Below are positions 47,939-59,560 of a stretch of 64,000 bases of DNA, one piece after another. The stretch's first letter is position 1; each line of letters starts with the position of its first letter. Where the stretch lies: assembly GCA_009809945.1 (NCBI GenBank), contig WTPW01000013.1:1034642-1098641 (forward strand), in the 5' to 3' direction. This DNA comes from Gigaspora margarita. Lineage: Eukaryota > Glomeromycota > Glomeromycetes > Diversisporales > Gigasporaceae. Made by a program: the position numbers and the translations under genes. The notes beneath the pieces were generated by a model. It did not search any database. It saw only the letters and a program-made list of their open reading frames with translations, and was not told where the DNA came from.

Positions 47939-48997
47939 TATCAGTCTATCGAGATGTCACACCTAAATTTTTTACTATATAAATTTATATTAAAAACATA
48001 TAAAATTACTATATAACTTTAAAGCCATGATTCTTTTGGATTTACAAACCAATTATTTTCTAATTTTGAGATTAAGTATATCAAGAATAGTAGAATAAAA
48101 TCACTTAGAACAGTTTTTTCAATTTCTATAAAAATTGAAGATTTTACTAATAAAATTTTATGAAAAAGAAAATTTTGTTAAATCTGAAACTATAATTATA
48201 TGTAAAATTTTATGCTAAACAAAGTTTACTTATATGACAAAATTGGTTGTCTTAATAAAAAAAAAAGTTTGCTATATACTAAAGCTAAAAATTTCAAAAT
48301 TTCTATATACAACTTTTTTTTTTGTTAAGAAAATCTAGTTTGGGCTTGTAAGTAAAATTGTTTAGCATGAAATTTTATGACAATAATAAAGGGTAGAATT
48401 CAATTTTTTAAACATTTTACTAAGTAAAAAATTGAATCAAAGTTTTTGTAAAAAAAATTTTTTTTTTTGCAAAAAACTTTGATTCAATTTTTTACTTAGT
48501 AAAATGTTTAAAAAATTGAATTCTACCCTTTATTATTGTCATAAAATTTCATGCTAAACAATTTTACTTACAAGCCCAAACTAGATTTTCTTAACAAAAA
48601 AAAAAGTTGTATATAGAAATTTTGAAATTTTTAGCTTTAGTATATAGCAAACTTTTTTTTTATTAAGACAACCAATTTTGTCATATAAGTAAACTTTGTT
48701 TAGCATAAAATTTTACATATAATTATAGTTTCAGATTTAACAAATTTTTCTTTTTCATAAAATTTTATTAGTAAAATCTTCAATTTTTATAGGAATTTAA
48801 AAAACTGTTCTAAGTGATTTTATTCTACTATTCTTGATATACTTAATCCCAAAGTTTGAAAATAATTGGTTGTAAACCCAAAAGAATCATAGCTTTTAAA
48901 GTTATATAGTAATTTTATATGTTTTTAATATAAATTTATATAGTAAAAAATTTAGCAGTTAGGGTATTATATAGTGTGACATCTCGGTAGACTGATA
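47939..48997. repeat. 1.06-kb near-perfect palindrome
   Basis: TATCAGTCTATCGAGATGTC at the left is mirrored at the right by the inverse of TATCAGTCTACCGAGATGTC. The arms of about 520 bp match almost base for base to a centre near 48460, where A and T runs meet. The visible differences are a roughly 20-bp segment present only in the right arm (near 48957-48977), single-base changes, and poly-A length. TA lies at both ends. No coding. It can form a single giant hairpin. Confidence 0.9.
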
Positions 48998-50675
48998 TAT
49001 TCATCTTAGAGAGTATACGCTTATAGCATGGTGTTTACAAGTCTGTGTAATCGTATATATGCGATATTTCGAGCATAAATTTGTTCTTGCATGGGTTAAG
49101 TTACCAAGCCCTATTACATACATGATTTAAAAATATTTACATCATAAAAAAGATAATAAATAAAAATTTAAAAAATATTTGTTACAATATAATGAATTAC
49201 TGTCTACACGCTCGTATGAGTTTATTGATATACTATTTATAATCGCTATTACTTTATTATTACAAGTGTTTGACTCATAGCTTCAGCACGGGTTCTGTAA
49301 AAATTCAAAAAATTTCAAGATTTTGATCCTATAATTTTTATTACATATTAGTTAAGTAACATTAATAGAGGAGTTTATATAATTCTTATTCTAAATTATG
49401 TTAATTCAATTTACAAAAATATGGTTATTTGGAAAGTAGTTTTTTATAGGCTGATGCTTGTGTGTCAATGGTATATTTATAAGATATGATTGGAGTAAGA
49501 TGATAAAGTGCTTCAATTATGATTATATGAATAGAGTTTGTGAATTTATTCTCATATACTAAAACAGTTGTGTTATTAGTTGGTATAGGAATTGGTAGAT
49601 AATTTGAAATTAATTGATGATCAAAGTGTTAGAATACAATAAAGGTATATAGTAATTAGTGATAGTTAGATATTGTATAAATAGTTAGATAAATGAATGA
49701 TTATAAAAGGATACTATTAATTTATAGTAAAAAAAATACATGTAGAGTAAGAGAATAAAAAAAAAGAGGTAGTTTTAACTTTAAAACAATTATCTGAAGC
49801 CTTACCTTTGTACGAGAATATTAGTATTTGATTTTCATATGTGCTATTAGTATTCGTAATTAGAAAACATGTAATAATTAGTATTATTTAATTTTTATTT
49901 TGATTTAATAAAATATGTTGGCAGTTGAAGTGTCAACAATGGATAAAAAAAAACTCACTTTATACATATATAGTAAATTATTTATTTATTATGTAATTTG
50001 TATTTTATGGATTTATAAGGGAATAGGTGGCTAAGTACAATTTAATAGGCTTAAAATTTTATTGACATATTGTTGATTATGGTGTTTAATAGCAATAAAC
50101 AATATGTACTATAATTTGAATGGAACAATATTTTTGTTAACAAAAGTATAAAGCAAAAATGGGTTATTTAAGTATTTAAAATAAAATATTAAACATAGAA
50201 TTGATTTTAAAATATGCTTAAAGACTAGAGTTCTTTAGTATGTGCTTATCATAAACACATGTTTTTAGTATTCGATTAAAAGACTCATTGTCTAGGAATT
50301 GTGGAGATCAAAGTTGTATATAGTGCAAATTATGTGATTTAATATTTATATAATATGAGTAATATTAATGATAAACTAATTTCTCAATTTCGCTTGGTGC
50401 ATTTATTATATAAAGAGTGGGTAGCATATTTTCTGATTTTAAACATTTGATGCAATGATATAAAGTGAAATATCATGTTATATAATAGTTTATTTTGAAA
50501 AATAGTTATTTAATATGAATAGAGTTTTTTGTTTTTTGAATAGTTGGGTGATGTTTGTATTTTGGGTGTATAGATTTAGAGGCATTTGAAAATTTAGATA
50601 AAAATATGGTTTACAACAGGAATATAGGTAATAGTTATGGCAATAGTTTTTCAGAGACAAGGTAAAAGAATTGAG
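48998..50675. other. AT-rich stretch 3' of the Helitron frame
   Basis: No gene seen. If the Helitron is complete, its 3' end (a small hairpin followed by CTRR on the minus strand) should lie here, but I could not identify it with confidence. Confidence 0.4.
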
Positions 50676-53600
50676 TTATTGTAAGGATTGTAAACCTTGT
50701 GCATGTATTAATGCTAATCGATCATATTCTTTCAAAGCAGCAGTTGGACACTTTAGATAATTATTGTCAAAATGTAATATTTGAAGGCTTTTCCAAGAAG
50801 TGGCATGACTCATTGCAACATAAACTTGACCTTCAGCAAAAATTGTATGATCAATGCTAGTAGTAACATGGGGAAGAGTTAGACAGGACCCCGAAATATA
50901 CATAGATAGGTCAGGTATGAGTTTGCTTATTTTTGAGATTTTTTATACAGATCTTTTCTATTTATAGTAATTTTTTGCTTATTTTTGAAGTTTTTTCTGC
51001 AGATCTTTTCTTTTTTAGTAACCCTATAATTAACCTGACCTATCTATGTATATTTCGGGGTCCTAGTTAGACCCTGCACCTTGTGAGTTGTAAGAGCGAA
51101 GGCATTTTGCAGAGGAAATTGTTGTCCTGAAGCTGGTTTTCCATCTATTTGGAAGTAAGCTATTTCTTTTTGAACAATTATTTTATTTACACCTTTATAA
51201 GTTGGAAATGTAACTTCAATATTACTATTATCTATTAGTTTAGTTATTAGTCCAATTGTGCCATTACATATTCCATCATCAAATAGTTTGTTATTTAAAA
51301 ACATAACATGAGCTCCTTCTGCAAGTGTAAAGATTGTAGCAAGTTTGTCATATTTTTAAACTGAGATATAGAATGATCAGTATTTAAGGTTTAAGAGTTC
51401 AAAATATCTTTTGATTTAGAGATAATAGGTTCACTACAAGTATGATCTAATGGGAGATTGGAACAAAGCAAATTGTTTATATTGTCTGCTGCCTGGCGAG
51501 TTGAAACTATATGTGTTGTATCAAAAAACTTAGTGGAAGAGATATTGGGATTTATTTTTGATTCAATAATTGATTTACTAAGATTTGATAATCTTCTAAT
51601 ATGTATTTCTTGTAGGATATTATAGAATTCTAAGTCATTTCGCTGTCTTTGTGGAGTAGTAAGAAAAAGAAGAAAAAATCTCTGCCAAGCAGGAGAAAGA
51701 AAAACTGGAAGTGGACAGACTGGTGGTAGTTGAGCTAGGTCTCCAACAGCTAATGTTTGGATACCTCCAAAAATAAGATTATTATTGTGAATTTTGGCAA
51801 ACATATTGCTAATAAATGTGAATAGCTCAGCATCAACTATTGATATTTCATCAAATATGAGTACTTCATTTTCTTTTAATTTTTTTCACTTTCAGGATCT
51901 GACTGGATTAAAGTTTCATAACGACCATCTATAAATCTTATTTTTAGTAATGAATGTATTGTTTTACCTCCTATATTTTGAGTAGCAACTCCTGTAGGTG
52001 CTACTATAAGATAAGTTTTATGTTTTGACTGTAGATATAAAATTAATTGAAGTAATATGAAAGTTTTACCAGTTTCAGCTGAACCAGTTAAAAAAAAATA
52101 GGGGTATTTTCTATTAATTAGTTTTCCCCAAATATTACACAATAAATTATAATTCTCATATTGTTTGATATCTAAGTTTAAAAGAGAATGTGCATTAGGG
52201 TTGGGTATGTGTTTTTCTAAAGAAATGAATTGGTTGAATAGTAAAGTAGATAATTCTTGATTTTAAAATTCACTTAGTAGAGAATTTATTAGAGAAGTAT
52301 ATGTATTTGATAGTGCATTTCTTTGAGCAATATAACTCTGATTAACTGATTCAATTGCTTGGGCATATTTATTAGAAAAAACAGATTGGAAGCAACCTCT
52401 ATAGGTTAAATGTCCTCCTAATAATTCTTGCTCAGACCATGCAGAAAATTTCATAAGTAGATGTTGAAAAAAAAAAGGTTCACCATCTTCTATTTTATAA
52501 TTAGCAAATCTTAATAGAATAGGTGTTCTTCTTTCTACAACTATTCTGTTTTTTTTGTCTTGTGCTCATGATATTTGACCAGGTGGTTTAGATCTAAAAG
52601 TGTAGTTCTGAAAGTAATTAGAATAGGTTATTTCATGAAAATGTGTAATATCAGGATGATCAAAGTATTTGTCAATAGCATCATCCCAATATAGTGTTTC
52701 ATCATCCTGTTCATCATCAATGCCATTGTCATTTCTATTTTGTAACAGATGAACTGGTTTAATAGATCGAAGTCTAAATTCAGAAGGAGTAGAAGAAAAA
52801 TAATATACTGATACTGAGCATCTTGTCAGAGGGTATTGTAGTAAAAGAATAATTAGTTCCATTGCACCTAATCTACATGCCATTATATGTTTTCTATAAC
52901 TATTTGTTTCATCAATGTCAAATAACTCAGATGGCTCTGGTTTGGTAATATACTTTGTTATATATTTGGCAAAGCCAGTTGAAGTAACATATTGAAAATT
53001 AATATGGCCTTGCAATATTAATAAAGTTTCAGGATTATATGGAACTACCATTCTGTCCTCTACTTTTGTTCAACGATATATGTATCATAATGATGTTTGG
53101 CAATAATATATTCTTTTAGATAAAGGTTGTAGAAAGCCTTTTGAACATGGTTGATTGTTAGGGATTTGATTACGACATCAATGATCACAGTGGTGTATTT
53201 GAAATGATAATACTAAATTATATAGCTCTGGTTCAGTTGTAGGATTGGGGATATCAGCACAAATTATATTTGAAGAAATTAGTTCAGGAATTTTAATTTC
53301 TGTATATGCAAAACCATGGGTATGTATAGTTCTACAATTTTGAAATTCATCATGTTCAAAAAAATGTTCCCATTTACCCTATCTTGATAAGGATAAATTT
53401 TTCCAAAGTTTGTTACGAATATTGTTAAGGTAATTACAATAAAATAAATATATATGAAGTGGACGGTTAGTGGGCATTGTGTTTCCATTGTCAGTAGATC
53501 TTAATATTTCACGTAAATGTGGCTATTTATCTTCAGCTATAGTTAAAGTATAGAAAATTTGAGGTAATCCGAATGAACTTATTATTGTATTAACTTGATA

Positions 53601-55021
53601 TTGTTTTTGTTTGAAAAAAGGAGCACCAGTTCTAAGAAATGTTAGAATTGTAGTGGTTTTGGATTTATTTATTATGTTATAATTTTGGTATGAACTACTA
53701 GCAATTAGATCAGCTCTTGTTGGATGAGATTCATGATTAGCATTTCTTGTTGCCAATATACAATTTTGATTTTGAAAATTTCTTTTTTTTTCTAAATTAA
53801 GATAGGACCAATGAGGCCAATACCAATATAAACGAAATCTAGAATCAGGGCAAAGAAGTCATAGTTTTATATATTTTCCATAAGTATTAATAGAGGGTTG
53901 AAAATTTAAAAGACATTTTACATCTTCATAGTGTCCTCTACCATTAGCAAATAGATCTGGAAATATTAAGGCTTCTAGATTTGGATCATTAAATGCAATA
54001 GGTGTATTAAGATTGATATCATAATTAAAGGATCCAGCTAATAGTCAAGAATAATGAGAATCTTCATTATGGATTTCTTGTGGAAAAGAATTGTTAGGAA
54101 TAGCTAAATCAGATGGTTGAGGTCTATCACCAGATATGTTACTATGGTATAAAGATGTAGAAGAGTCAACAAATGGTATTGACTGTCTGGCTAGAGGTAA
54201 AGGAATAGGAACAGAAGTTGTTGGAGAAGGTCTAGAGATAGTAATATTTGATACATATTCTTGAATAAGGTGGTTTTGATCTTTAAGCCACTCTAATGCA
54301 GGGATTAATGAATTATGAAACCAATTAGGTAGTTCATGTACATTTAAATAAGCACCAATTAGTCCAGAATATAAGTGAAGAGTTCTGTAGTTGTGAGATA
54401 AACCAATTATTCTATTTAAATGGCGATAGTTTGTATAGCAGTTTGCACCAGCAGCCCTGCCTAAAGAACAGTTCATGAAAATAGAAGAAAGATACTTTCT
54501 ATGAATCATAGAAACATTATGTATTTGAAATGGAATTTGAAGGAGTATTGGTGGGTATCTGCGAGATTTTTTAGTTTTACACTTACTACAAACAGCAACT
54601 TGAACAATATTTCTATTGTTTATTCGAGTAGTACAGAAATTGAAAAGGCTTGAGGCAAGGTATATAAAGCACTTTTATTATAAGTTAACCATTAGACTGA
54701 AGAAGATATCATGAGCATTGAGCAATAAGCACAAGGGATACTAGGATAATTAAGTAAAATTTTGGATTGAAATTGGTTTACAAGAGACCGAAGAGAAGGA
54801 GTTAAGTGTTGGTATGAAAGATTAAGAGGTTTATCACGTGCAGGAACTATAGAAGAGCTAGTAAATGTAGGAGCATTCGATAAGTTTTGGTTAATTTCAT
54901 TTCTTCAAGTATAGGGATTAAAAACATTATCCAAAGAAGGAATGACAGTAGTATTATCGAATTCATGTATCATTTTAGTAAAAGAGGTAAGGCGCAAGCA
55001 TTGAATATTATAATTAGACAT
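50676..55021 (-). pseudogene. Helitron Rep-helicase relic
   Basis: The full domain order of a Helitron protein is readable from the Met at 55021 to TAA at 50676. There is an N-terminal Cys motif (IPCAYCSMLMI), KYLSSIFMNCSLGRAAGAN, the Helitron-like N domain (FNDPNLEALIFPDLFANGRG), the HUH nuclease motif HTHG at about 53316-53324, and the paired-tyrosine region KYITKYITK. The Pif1-type helicase follows: Walker A GSAETGKT (family GxAGTGKS/T), DEXX box FDEISIVD, GDLAQLPP, and a final motif VYVAMSHATSW where the family has SR. The frame is disrupted by seven TGA, two TAG and three TAA codons and by frameshifts near 54650, 51888 (A7 run) and 51350 (A5 run). A MITE (50885-51064) also splits it. About 1,380 codons in all, so the length is normal. 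The element is non-functional; it would act by rolling-circle transposition. Confidence 0.92.
50885..51064. mobile_element. 180-bp MITE inserted in the Helitron helicase
   Basis: Perfect 32-bp inverted ends start AGGACCCCGAAATATACATA. They are flanked by an exact 8-bp duplication, AGTTAGAC (50877-50884 and 51065-51072), as expected for a hAT-type element. The interior is two direct copies of a roughly 48-bp unit (TTGCTTATTTTTGA ... CAGATCTTTTCT ... TAGTAA). Removing the element and one duplication copy restores the family reading frame across the site (KVQGLT followed by LPHVTTS). The identical ends indicate recent insertion, later than many of the Helitron's stops may be. Confidence 0.95.
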
Positions 55022-55489
55022 TGTAAATTTTTAATATTTATAGATTAACAGAAGTTTAAGTATTATAGAGATAGGTTGTTGTTCGGATCAAGTTTGAAGG
55101 TCCATGAAGAAATTTTATTTGAGTTTATATATAGTTTTTTTATATAGTGTTAATAGAATAGAACTTGTATAAATATTAGAGTATGATTTTGAGTATAACG
55201 TCCATTTATTAAAGTAATTACATAAAGCAATTATAAAGAGAAATATTAATTATTAGATATATTTGTAATAAGTATCGATAATATATTATTTATTTATTAT
55301 AGGCAAATCGAGAAGATTTTGAAAAAATAATTAGGATTATTTAATTGAAATTAAGTTCTGGGACAAATAAATTTGCTTTAATTACATTTTATTGAAAATA
55401 AACTTATAATCATTTTTCTATATTGGCTGCTGTCTTTTCTTTATTTCAGCAAAAATTAAAAAATTAAAACTTCGCTATAATTCTTAATA

Positions 55490-55735
55490 ATTTGGTTATA
55501 GTATTTTAATTTCAGATTTCATTTCTCCTCTCTATATTTTCATATTTTCTCGGTTAAATCTGCCAGAGGACAATATAGATAATTGTTGCGAAATTGACAA
55601 CGAGAATGAGGAGGACGCCCCTGATGAAACAATAGAGGATCAAGATCCAAAAAATGAAGCAAGGGAATAACTGAATTATATATGACCGAAATGGACCAGA
55701 TGAAACCCAAGAAAGGATTTAATAACAGATTAGGC
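55490..55735 (+). pseudogene. Acidic coding fragment, unrecognised
   Basis: The forward strand reads RLNLPEDNIDNCCEIDNEN and further Asp/Glu-rich sequence. After a one-base frame change near 55665 it continues as ELYMTEMDQMKPKKGFNNRL to a TAA near 55735. A possible splice acceptor (TTTAATTTCAG) lies just upstream. It looks like an exon or pseudogene fragment in a region less AT-rich than its surroundings. The hydrophobic minus-strand frame over the same interval is its shadow. No family is recognised. Confidence 0.4.
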
Positions 55736-56290
55736 CAAAATGAATAACGATTAACCATATTATTTTACTTAGCGATATTAACGACCTAAAAAAACAATAT
55801 TTAAAAGTTTGCACGTAGATTTTAGAAAAAATAAATAGACGCATTCCCCAACAAGCTGCCATGAGTAGATTATTTAACATTTTATCCCCTTGTGTGGCTG
55901 GGCATTAATTTTTCGTATTCAGTAGAAATGAATAGTCAATACAATCAATATTAAAGTAATAATTTGTTTATATAAATTTTAATAAGGAAATCTATTCTTT
56001 TAATATATTAATTTAAGATTATTTTTTTAAATAATAGGTTATCGCAAAAGCACTAACAAATATACTTATTGCTATTAAAACCAGTTCGATTTAATTTTAT
56101 AATAAGATAAAAAATAATTTTTTTATATTTTAAAAGTTCATCTAAAGCAATATTGTTTTACTAACTAATATACAAAATTAAAATTAGGTGATTAATATGC
56201 ATTGTATTTAGATGATACATATCTATTTTTGGGTAAAAATAATGAAAATAAAGTTGTAGCAAATATGTTATTTATAACAGATTTAGCATC

Positions 56291-56465
56291 ACATGTCACT
56301 CTGTTTATATCGACATTTTTGGTTTATTAGTAAAAAAATTAAAAATGTTGATATAGTGAGTTATACCGACATTTTATATTAAAGTTTTGAAAAAAAATGT
56401 TGGTATAGAAAGATTTTACTATGATGTCATTATATCCAGACGTCGGTATAACCAGAGTGACATGT
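56291..56465. mobile_element. 175-bp MITE with ATACCGACATTT words
   Basis: ACATGTCACTCTGTTTATAT at the left mirrors ACATGTCACTCTGGTTATAC at the right (minus strand). Inside, the word TATACCGACATTT and variants repeat four to five times in both orientations. No target duplication is certain. The AT-rich sequence between 55800 and 56290 contains no gene I can see. Confidence 0.65.
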
Positions 56466-56670
56466 ATTAAAATAAGGATTTAGTTAGAGTCTACAATACA
56501 GCACGAATAAAATTTACTTTTTGTATATGTCTGAATTATTCTAAAGGGATATCATATAATTATTTGAAAATACAGTAATAAATTCAATTTATGCTAATAT
56601 TTGAACAATTTTATAAAGTAAATTTAATGCATTTGGAATAATAAGTTTTTAATTCAAAAAATGGTATTAA

Positions 56671-58065
56671 TTAGAGCAAGTAAAAATTTTCTAATGGTAA
56701 TCGCAAAAAATAATACATAATATGAATCCTAGTTTTTTTTGCAGATTTTGAACATTTTCCTAATTGTTTAGTGCCTGTATGTTGAGAAGCAGATGGACTG
56801 CTAGAAACAGTTGTAACTGATTCAATGTTATTAGTGGTGTAGTATCAGTATTTTCTTCAATATCCAAAGAAGAAGTAAGTTGAGAATTACTATCAGATGA
56901 AATAGCTATATGATCAGTGGTTTCGGGAGTAGGAATTATATTGCTAGGTTCTGAGTGGTGTTTATTAGTATGAACTTGAGAAATTGCATTCATAAAATTA
57001 ACAGAGATCAGTTTTCATTTGATGCTTTTTTACCAAACAATTGATATGAAGTGATCCTTGGTTTTTTATTAGGAGGCTGAGGTGAGAGAGTGGCATACTT
57101 CTCTTCAATGCTATCTAACTGGTTATCTAATTCTTCACGAGATTTTGATTTGTCTTTGTTTAAAGTACCTAAATTAATGCAAAAAAGGGATGAGTGCAAA
57201 ATGAATTTTAAATTGATGCAATACAAAATGTAGATATTAATTTTTAAATACCAATCTGAATATTGTGGTTCGCTAGCTAAATAGGACCATTCAATATCAG
57301 AACTGATAATGTGGGAAATTTTAGAAGCTCTGATTTTTAATCTTCCTATAACTGATAGAATTGTTTTTTGCAAATTATTTTTGAGTGCATTGTATCGTTT
57401 ATTCTCATTCGCATATAAGACGATAACATTAAAAGGAATTTGCTTGCTATTAGTAATGCCATTGTATAAGTATTTCGAGAGTATAAAACTTTTCTTCCAC
57501 CGCTATTGTCAGGATGATAAGAACCTTGCACGACAGGTGCAGAAAAGAGAAGTAGAGGCGATGAGCAAGGAAGATCAGGAGGAGTTAGAATATACTCGTT
57601 GTCAAAAGATGATACAGGTACAGTTTGGACTAATGAGACCTATAGAAATTAAGGTTAGTTAGATAGTTAGTTTTTGTAGGTGATTATAATGATAGAAGGT
57701 AATAGTAATATTTTATTTATACATATTCTGTATCTCTTTCATATACGTAATAGCTGATCATTAAAATAATTGAATTTTTTTCAAAGGGAGATATTAAACA
57801 ATCAGGAGTTCCGATAAATCTTTAAATGTAACTTCTCTGAAAATATCATCATCATTATTGGTACGATATAAGGCTGTTTCGGAGAGATACTTGTCACCTC
57901 CACTAATAGTTTTAACTAAACAGAATGATATAAAGATTGAGAACATAATAAATGCTTAGCATGAATTAATCTTTGATAAAAATATAGGCAAGTGGGTGTA
58001 CTTTTTTTAAGATGAGCTAACGATTTTACAGGAAGTTCACTTTTTATAGATGTAGAAGTGTTCAT
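56671..58065 (-). pseudogene. Unrecognised, probably multi-exon gene with frameshifts
   Basis: Protein-like blocks line up on the minus strand. MNTSTSIKSELP starts at 58065. KTISGGDKYLSETALYRTNN and FREVTFKDLSELLIV follow; a likely intron ends at TTTCTATAG near 57648. Then come VSLVQTVPVSSFDNEYILTP, VVQGSYHPDNSGGRKVLY, KYLYNGITNSKQIPFNVIVL, SVIGRLKIRASKISHIISSD and EWSYLASEPQYSDW. A gap follows that looks like an intron (GTATTT to TTTAG), then NKDKSKSREELDNQLDSIEE, NKKPRITSYQLFGKKASNE and a Ser/Thr-rich tail. Frame changes at 57476 and 57007 lie in short A runs and could be decay or sequencing error. No known domain; the C-terminal half is polar and probably disordered. It could be a host gene, or cargo beside the Helitron. 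The forward frame at 57309-57662 is a shadow. Confidence 0.45.
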
Positions 58066-58296
58066 GGATAGCAATGAAATTCTTAGAAAATAGATTAGAT
58101 GAATTTGTCGAATAAATTGATGTCACGAAAATAATAAAAATTAATAGCTTAATTTCTTGAATTAGATATTCCATATGTTTATATTTCTTTAAAAAGAATT
58201 TTGTGAAAATAGTCTTTTAGCGTCAAAAATCTTGTAATATGAAAATCGCAATCTTAAAAATCAAGAGATAATGAATAGCAATGCCCGAGGCATTTT

Positions 58297-58619
58297 ACTT
58301 ATTTGCATGGATAACACAAACCAAAAAAGAAAATCTGATTTTGTAAATAAACTAAGTGCGTAAGATGAAAATTTAGTGTTAGGGCCTTAACGTTAGAGGC
58401 TATAGGGTTAGAGTGATACCTAATATAAGTAAATTTTGTTTCCATCATTTTTAATTAGTGCATCAAGATCGATTTAAACAATAGTTTTTGCGTATTTTCA
58501 CTTTTTCATCTTTTACGCGTGTTCGAATTCTTTGTCGAGCTGATTCAGAATAGTCAAAATTTGCACTTTCCGATTGGCAATTTTCTCTCCAGGAGCTTGT
58601 ATTACCCATGCAAATAAGT
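58297..58619. mobile_element. MITE copy 2, ACTTATTTGCATGG ends
   Basis: ACTTATTTGCATGGATAACA at the left faces ACTTATTTGCATGGGTAATA on the minus strand at the right. The interior is the inverted counterpart of 21348-21643 (shared ATTTTTAATTAGTGCAT, TTTTACGCGTGTTCGAATTC, TTTGCACTTTCCGATTGGCA). No coding. Confidence 0.75.
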
Positions 58620-58667
58620 GGATGTATAAGCGAAGCAGCTAACCAAAAGGAATAATATAAAATTTGC

Positions 58668-59560
58668 GATAATTAGTACTATCAGGATGTATACAGCTTT
58701 TTGATATATAAAGTAATGAAACAGCACAGGTTTGAATATTTTAAGTATTTGTATGAGATTAATAAACAATCATAATAAAGGTTTAAGCAAAAAAAGCATC
58801 GTGTTATAGCCTGTTTAATTATGTTAACCATGTTGTGTCTATAAGAATAATCAATATTAGTGTTATATAATCTTGAGAAACGGATCAGGGGTAAGGGCTA
58901 TGTCATTAATCACCTGATTATTTTTTATTAGAGGCCTACCCCCCTCCCCCCTTTTTAATATAGATTTGGTCAGGTTCTTATATATAATTTCAATATTTTT
59001 TTACCCCCATCCCCCCTAAAAATCACCTGATTTTTGTCACTCCCCTAATGTTTTTTACTTTATCAAGAGATAATGACTAGCAAGCAAAAGAGTTAATATC
59101 ATATCGTGATAATTAGTGTCATTCAGATGTTTACAAGCTTTTTTTAAATGCAGTAATCAAATAGCATGGTTCTTGAATATTTAATAAGTACTGCCACGAA
59201 AATCATAAGCAAACATTACATCATAAGCTTAGATAAAAAATTTATTCATTTCATGACTTGTTTAATTGTCATTATAAGAATAATTATTAATCATATTATG
59301 TAATTTCATAAATCAGATCAAGAGTAATGAAAGATCTTTTCTTTGTTAGGAAATAATGCTTGGTAATTAGCGAGGCAGCAAACAGAAAGGGTAGCATGAT
59401 AATTAGTATTAACTGGAAGTCAACAACTTCTTTAATCAAACAATACAGGCTCAAATTTTTAATACTTGTATGAGAATGACTAGCATCATAATGAGAAGTT
59501 TAGGCAAAAAAGGACAGTTCTATGCTTGCTTAATTAACTTATACGAATGCAGAATGAAAA
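58668..59560. repeat. Roughly 286-bp tandem repeat, three diverged copies
   Basis: GATAATTAGT marks unit starts near 58668, 59108 and 59398, with common downstream order (ATACAGCTT/TACAAGCTT, TTGAATATTT, CATAAT, GCTTGTTTAATT, ATAAGAATAA). The first period is 440 bp only because a 151-bp MITE plus its 3-bp duplication is inserted; subtracting it gives 286 bp, close to the second period of 290 bp. Confidence 0.6.
58895..59045. mobile_element. 151-bp PIF/Harbinger-like MITE inside the tandem repeat
   Basis: The left end GGGCTATGTCATTAATCACC and right end GGGGAGTGACAAAAATCAGG (minus strand) are flanked by TAA on both sides (58892-58894, 59046-59048). CACCTGATT occurs inverted at both ends. The uninterrupted copy of the tandem repeat shows the empty site as a single TAA. 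It is related to the 19461-20429 element in end sequence and duplication length. Confidence 0.75.

Noticed and set aside
55540..55758. Hydrophobic minus-strand frame
   Set aside because: Antisense of the acidic forward coding fragment, which explains the composition better.
57309..57662. Forward frame with a Glu/Lys-rich C-terminus
   Set aside because: Overlaps the minus-strand exon blocks, which continue coherently through frame breaks and introns on both sides.
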